Origin: Osmia lignaria lignaria
Taxonomy: Eukaryota > Arthropoda > Insecta > Hymenoptera > Megachilidae
Reading direction: 5' to 3'
Length of the DNA stretch: 64,000 bases
Assembly (NCBI RefSeq): GCF_051020975.1
Contig: NW_027478168.1
Coordinates: 7,626,001 to 7,690,000 of the forward strand
Every line of letters begins with the position of its first letter. Position 1 is the stretch's first letter. Below the pieces are notes generated by a model. The model worked only from the letters and a program-made list of their open reading frames with translations. It was not told where the DNA came from and did not search any database. The translations under genes were made by a program, and so were the position numbers. Of this stretch, positions 63,892-64,000 are shown one piece after another.

Positions 63892-64000
63892 TTGCAGATT
63901 TATCTCAAGGGAAGGGGCCTGACGGACATATTTCGAGATATTTCTTCTTCTTGATGTTCTTCTTCTGCACAGCTAAGCTGGAAGTGGCATTTACAGCTCG
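63892..64000. repeat. Partial monomer at right edge
   Basis: The last 109 bases are the start of another unit with the CTTCTTGATG stop-bearing mirror tract (TGA 63952-63954) and GGCATTTACAGC, as in the units at 53589 and 55199. It is preceded by AAAAAGCAGG, which also precedes 53589 and 55199. The array runs on to the right. Confidence 0.93.

Larger units (their letters stand above)
1..64000. repeat. 322-bp satellite DNA array filling the whole window
   Basis: Every stretch of the window aligns to the same unit with a step of 322 bp and one orientation. Counting the phase mark from 161 to 63892 gives exactly 198 units once length variants are allowed for: twelve of 321 bp, one of 320 bp, five of 319 bp and four of 323 bp, the rest 322 bp. 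Monomers mostly differ by single-base changes and look well above 90% identical by eye. No unique sequence, inverted monomer or mobile-element insertion interrupts it. Known biology: arrays like this are eukaryotic satellites, usually in centromeric or other heterochromatin, maintained by unequal exchange and gene conversion. The family name and species cannot be read from the sequence. Confidence 0.98.

Noticed and set aside
1..64000. CRISPR array
   Set aside because: The repeat unit is 322 bp with no unique spacers between copies; the entire period is conserved.
1..64000. Telomeric repeats or ribosomal DNA spacer
   Set aside because: No TTAGG-type short repeat and no rRNA-like sequence anywhere; the unit lacks promoter and rRNA gene flanks.

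Overview
The whole window is one unbroken satellite DNA array. A monomer of 322 bp repeats head to tail in a single orientation from the first base to the last. I count 198 complete monomers between positions 161 and 63891, taking the recurring TTGCAG (or ATGCAG) after GAGATAT as an arbitrary phase mark. A 160-bp partial copy lies on the left and a 109-bp partial copy on the right, so the array continues past both ends. I see no conventional gene, RNA gene, transposon insertion, CRISPR array or unique spacer. GC is about 38.5% by hand count of one monomer. A tandem array of this size and homogeneity points to a eukaryotic chromosome, most likely pericentromeric, centromeric or other constitutive heterochromatin. 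I do not recognise the family by name and cannot assign a species; an invertebrate is only a guess.

Monomer anatomy, with position 1 = the TTG at 161. Positions 52-75 hold a 24-nt pyrimidine-rich mirror repeat. Two 20-nt copies of one motif (9-28 and 123-142) lie 114 bp apart in the same reading frame. A 121-bp segment running from about position 202 to the end of the monomer is bounded by 13-bp inverted repeats (one mismatch in B-type copies). Each monomer carries a roughly 74-codon open frame that usually begins with TTG. It stays open in about 179 of 198 copies, but stops and frameshifts occur and have themselves been amplified, so I do not call it a gene.

Monomers fall into variant groups with linked diagnostic bases. 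Type A has A at 104 and 112, T198, G211, A220, AA at 250-251, T261 and G279. Type B has G104, C112, C198, A211, T220, TT at 250-251, A261 and C279. A 'C-head' has C10, G12, A18 and C23. A 'Q-head' has C16, often with C24. Mosaics are common.

Layout: 1-8531, 26 monomers, A only at 104/112; 8532-16257, 24 monomers, B appears; 16258-29457, 41 monomers, rich in B and C-heads with large nested duplications; 29458-46509, 53 monomers, rich in Q-heads with A/B alternation and a 12-monomer-offset duplication; 46510-53588, 22 monomers; 53589-63891, 32 monomers, with several stop-bearing copies and very recent 2-mer and 4-mer duplications.

The real content is this layered duplication history. Near-identical blocks are offset by 2, 3, 4, 5, 6, 7, 10, 11, 12, 13, 18 and 20 monomers, with chimeric junctions and small conversion-like patches. 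That is a local, irregular higher-order patchwork, not one regular higher-order repeat.
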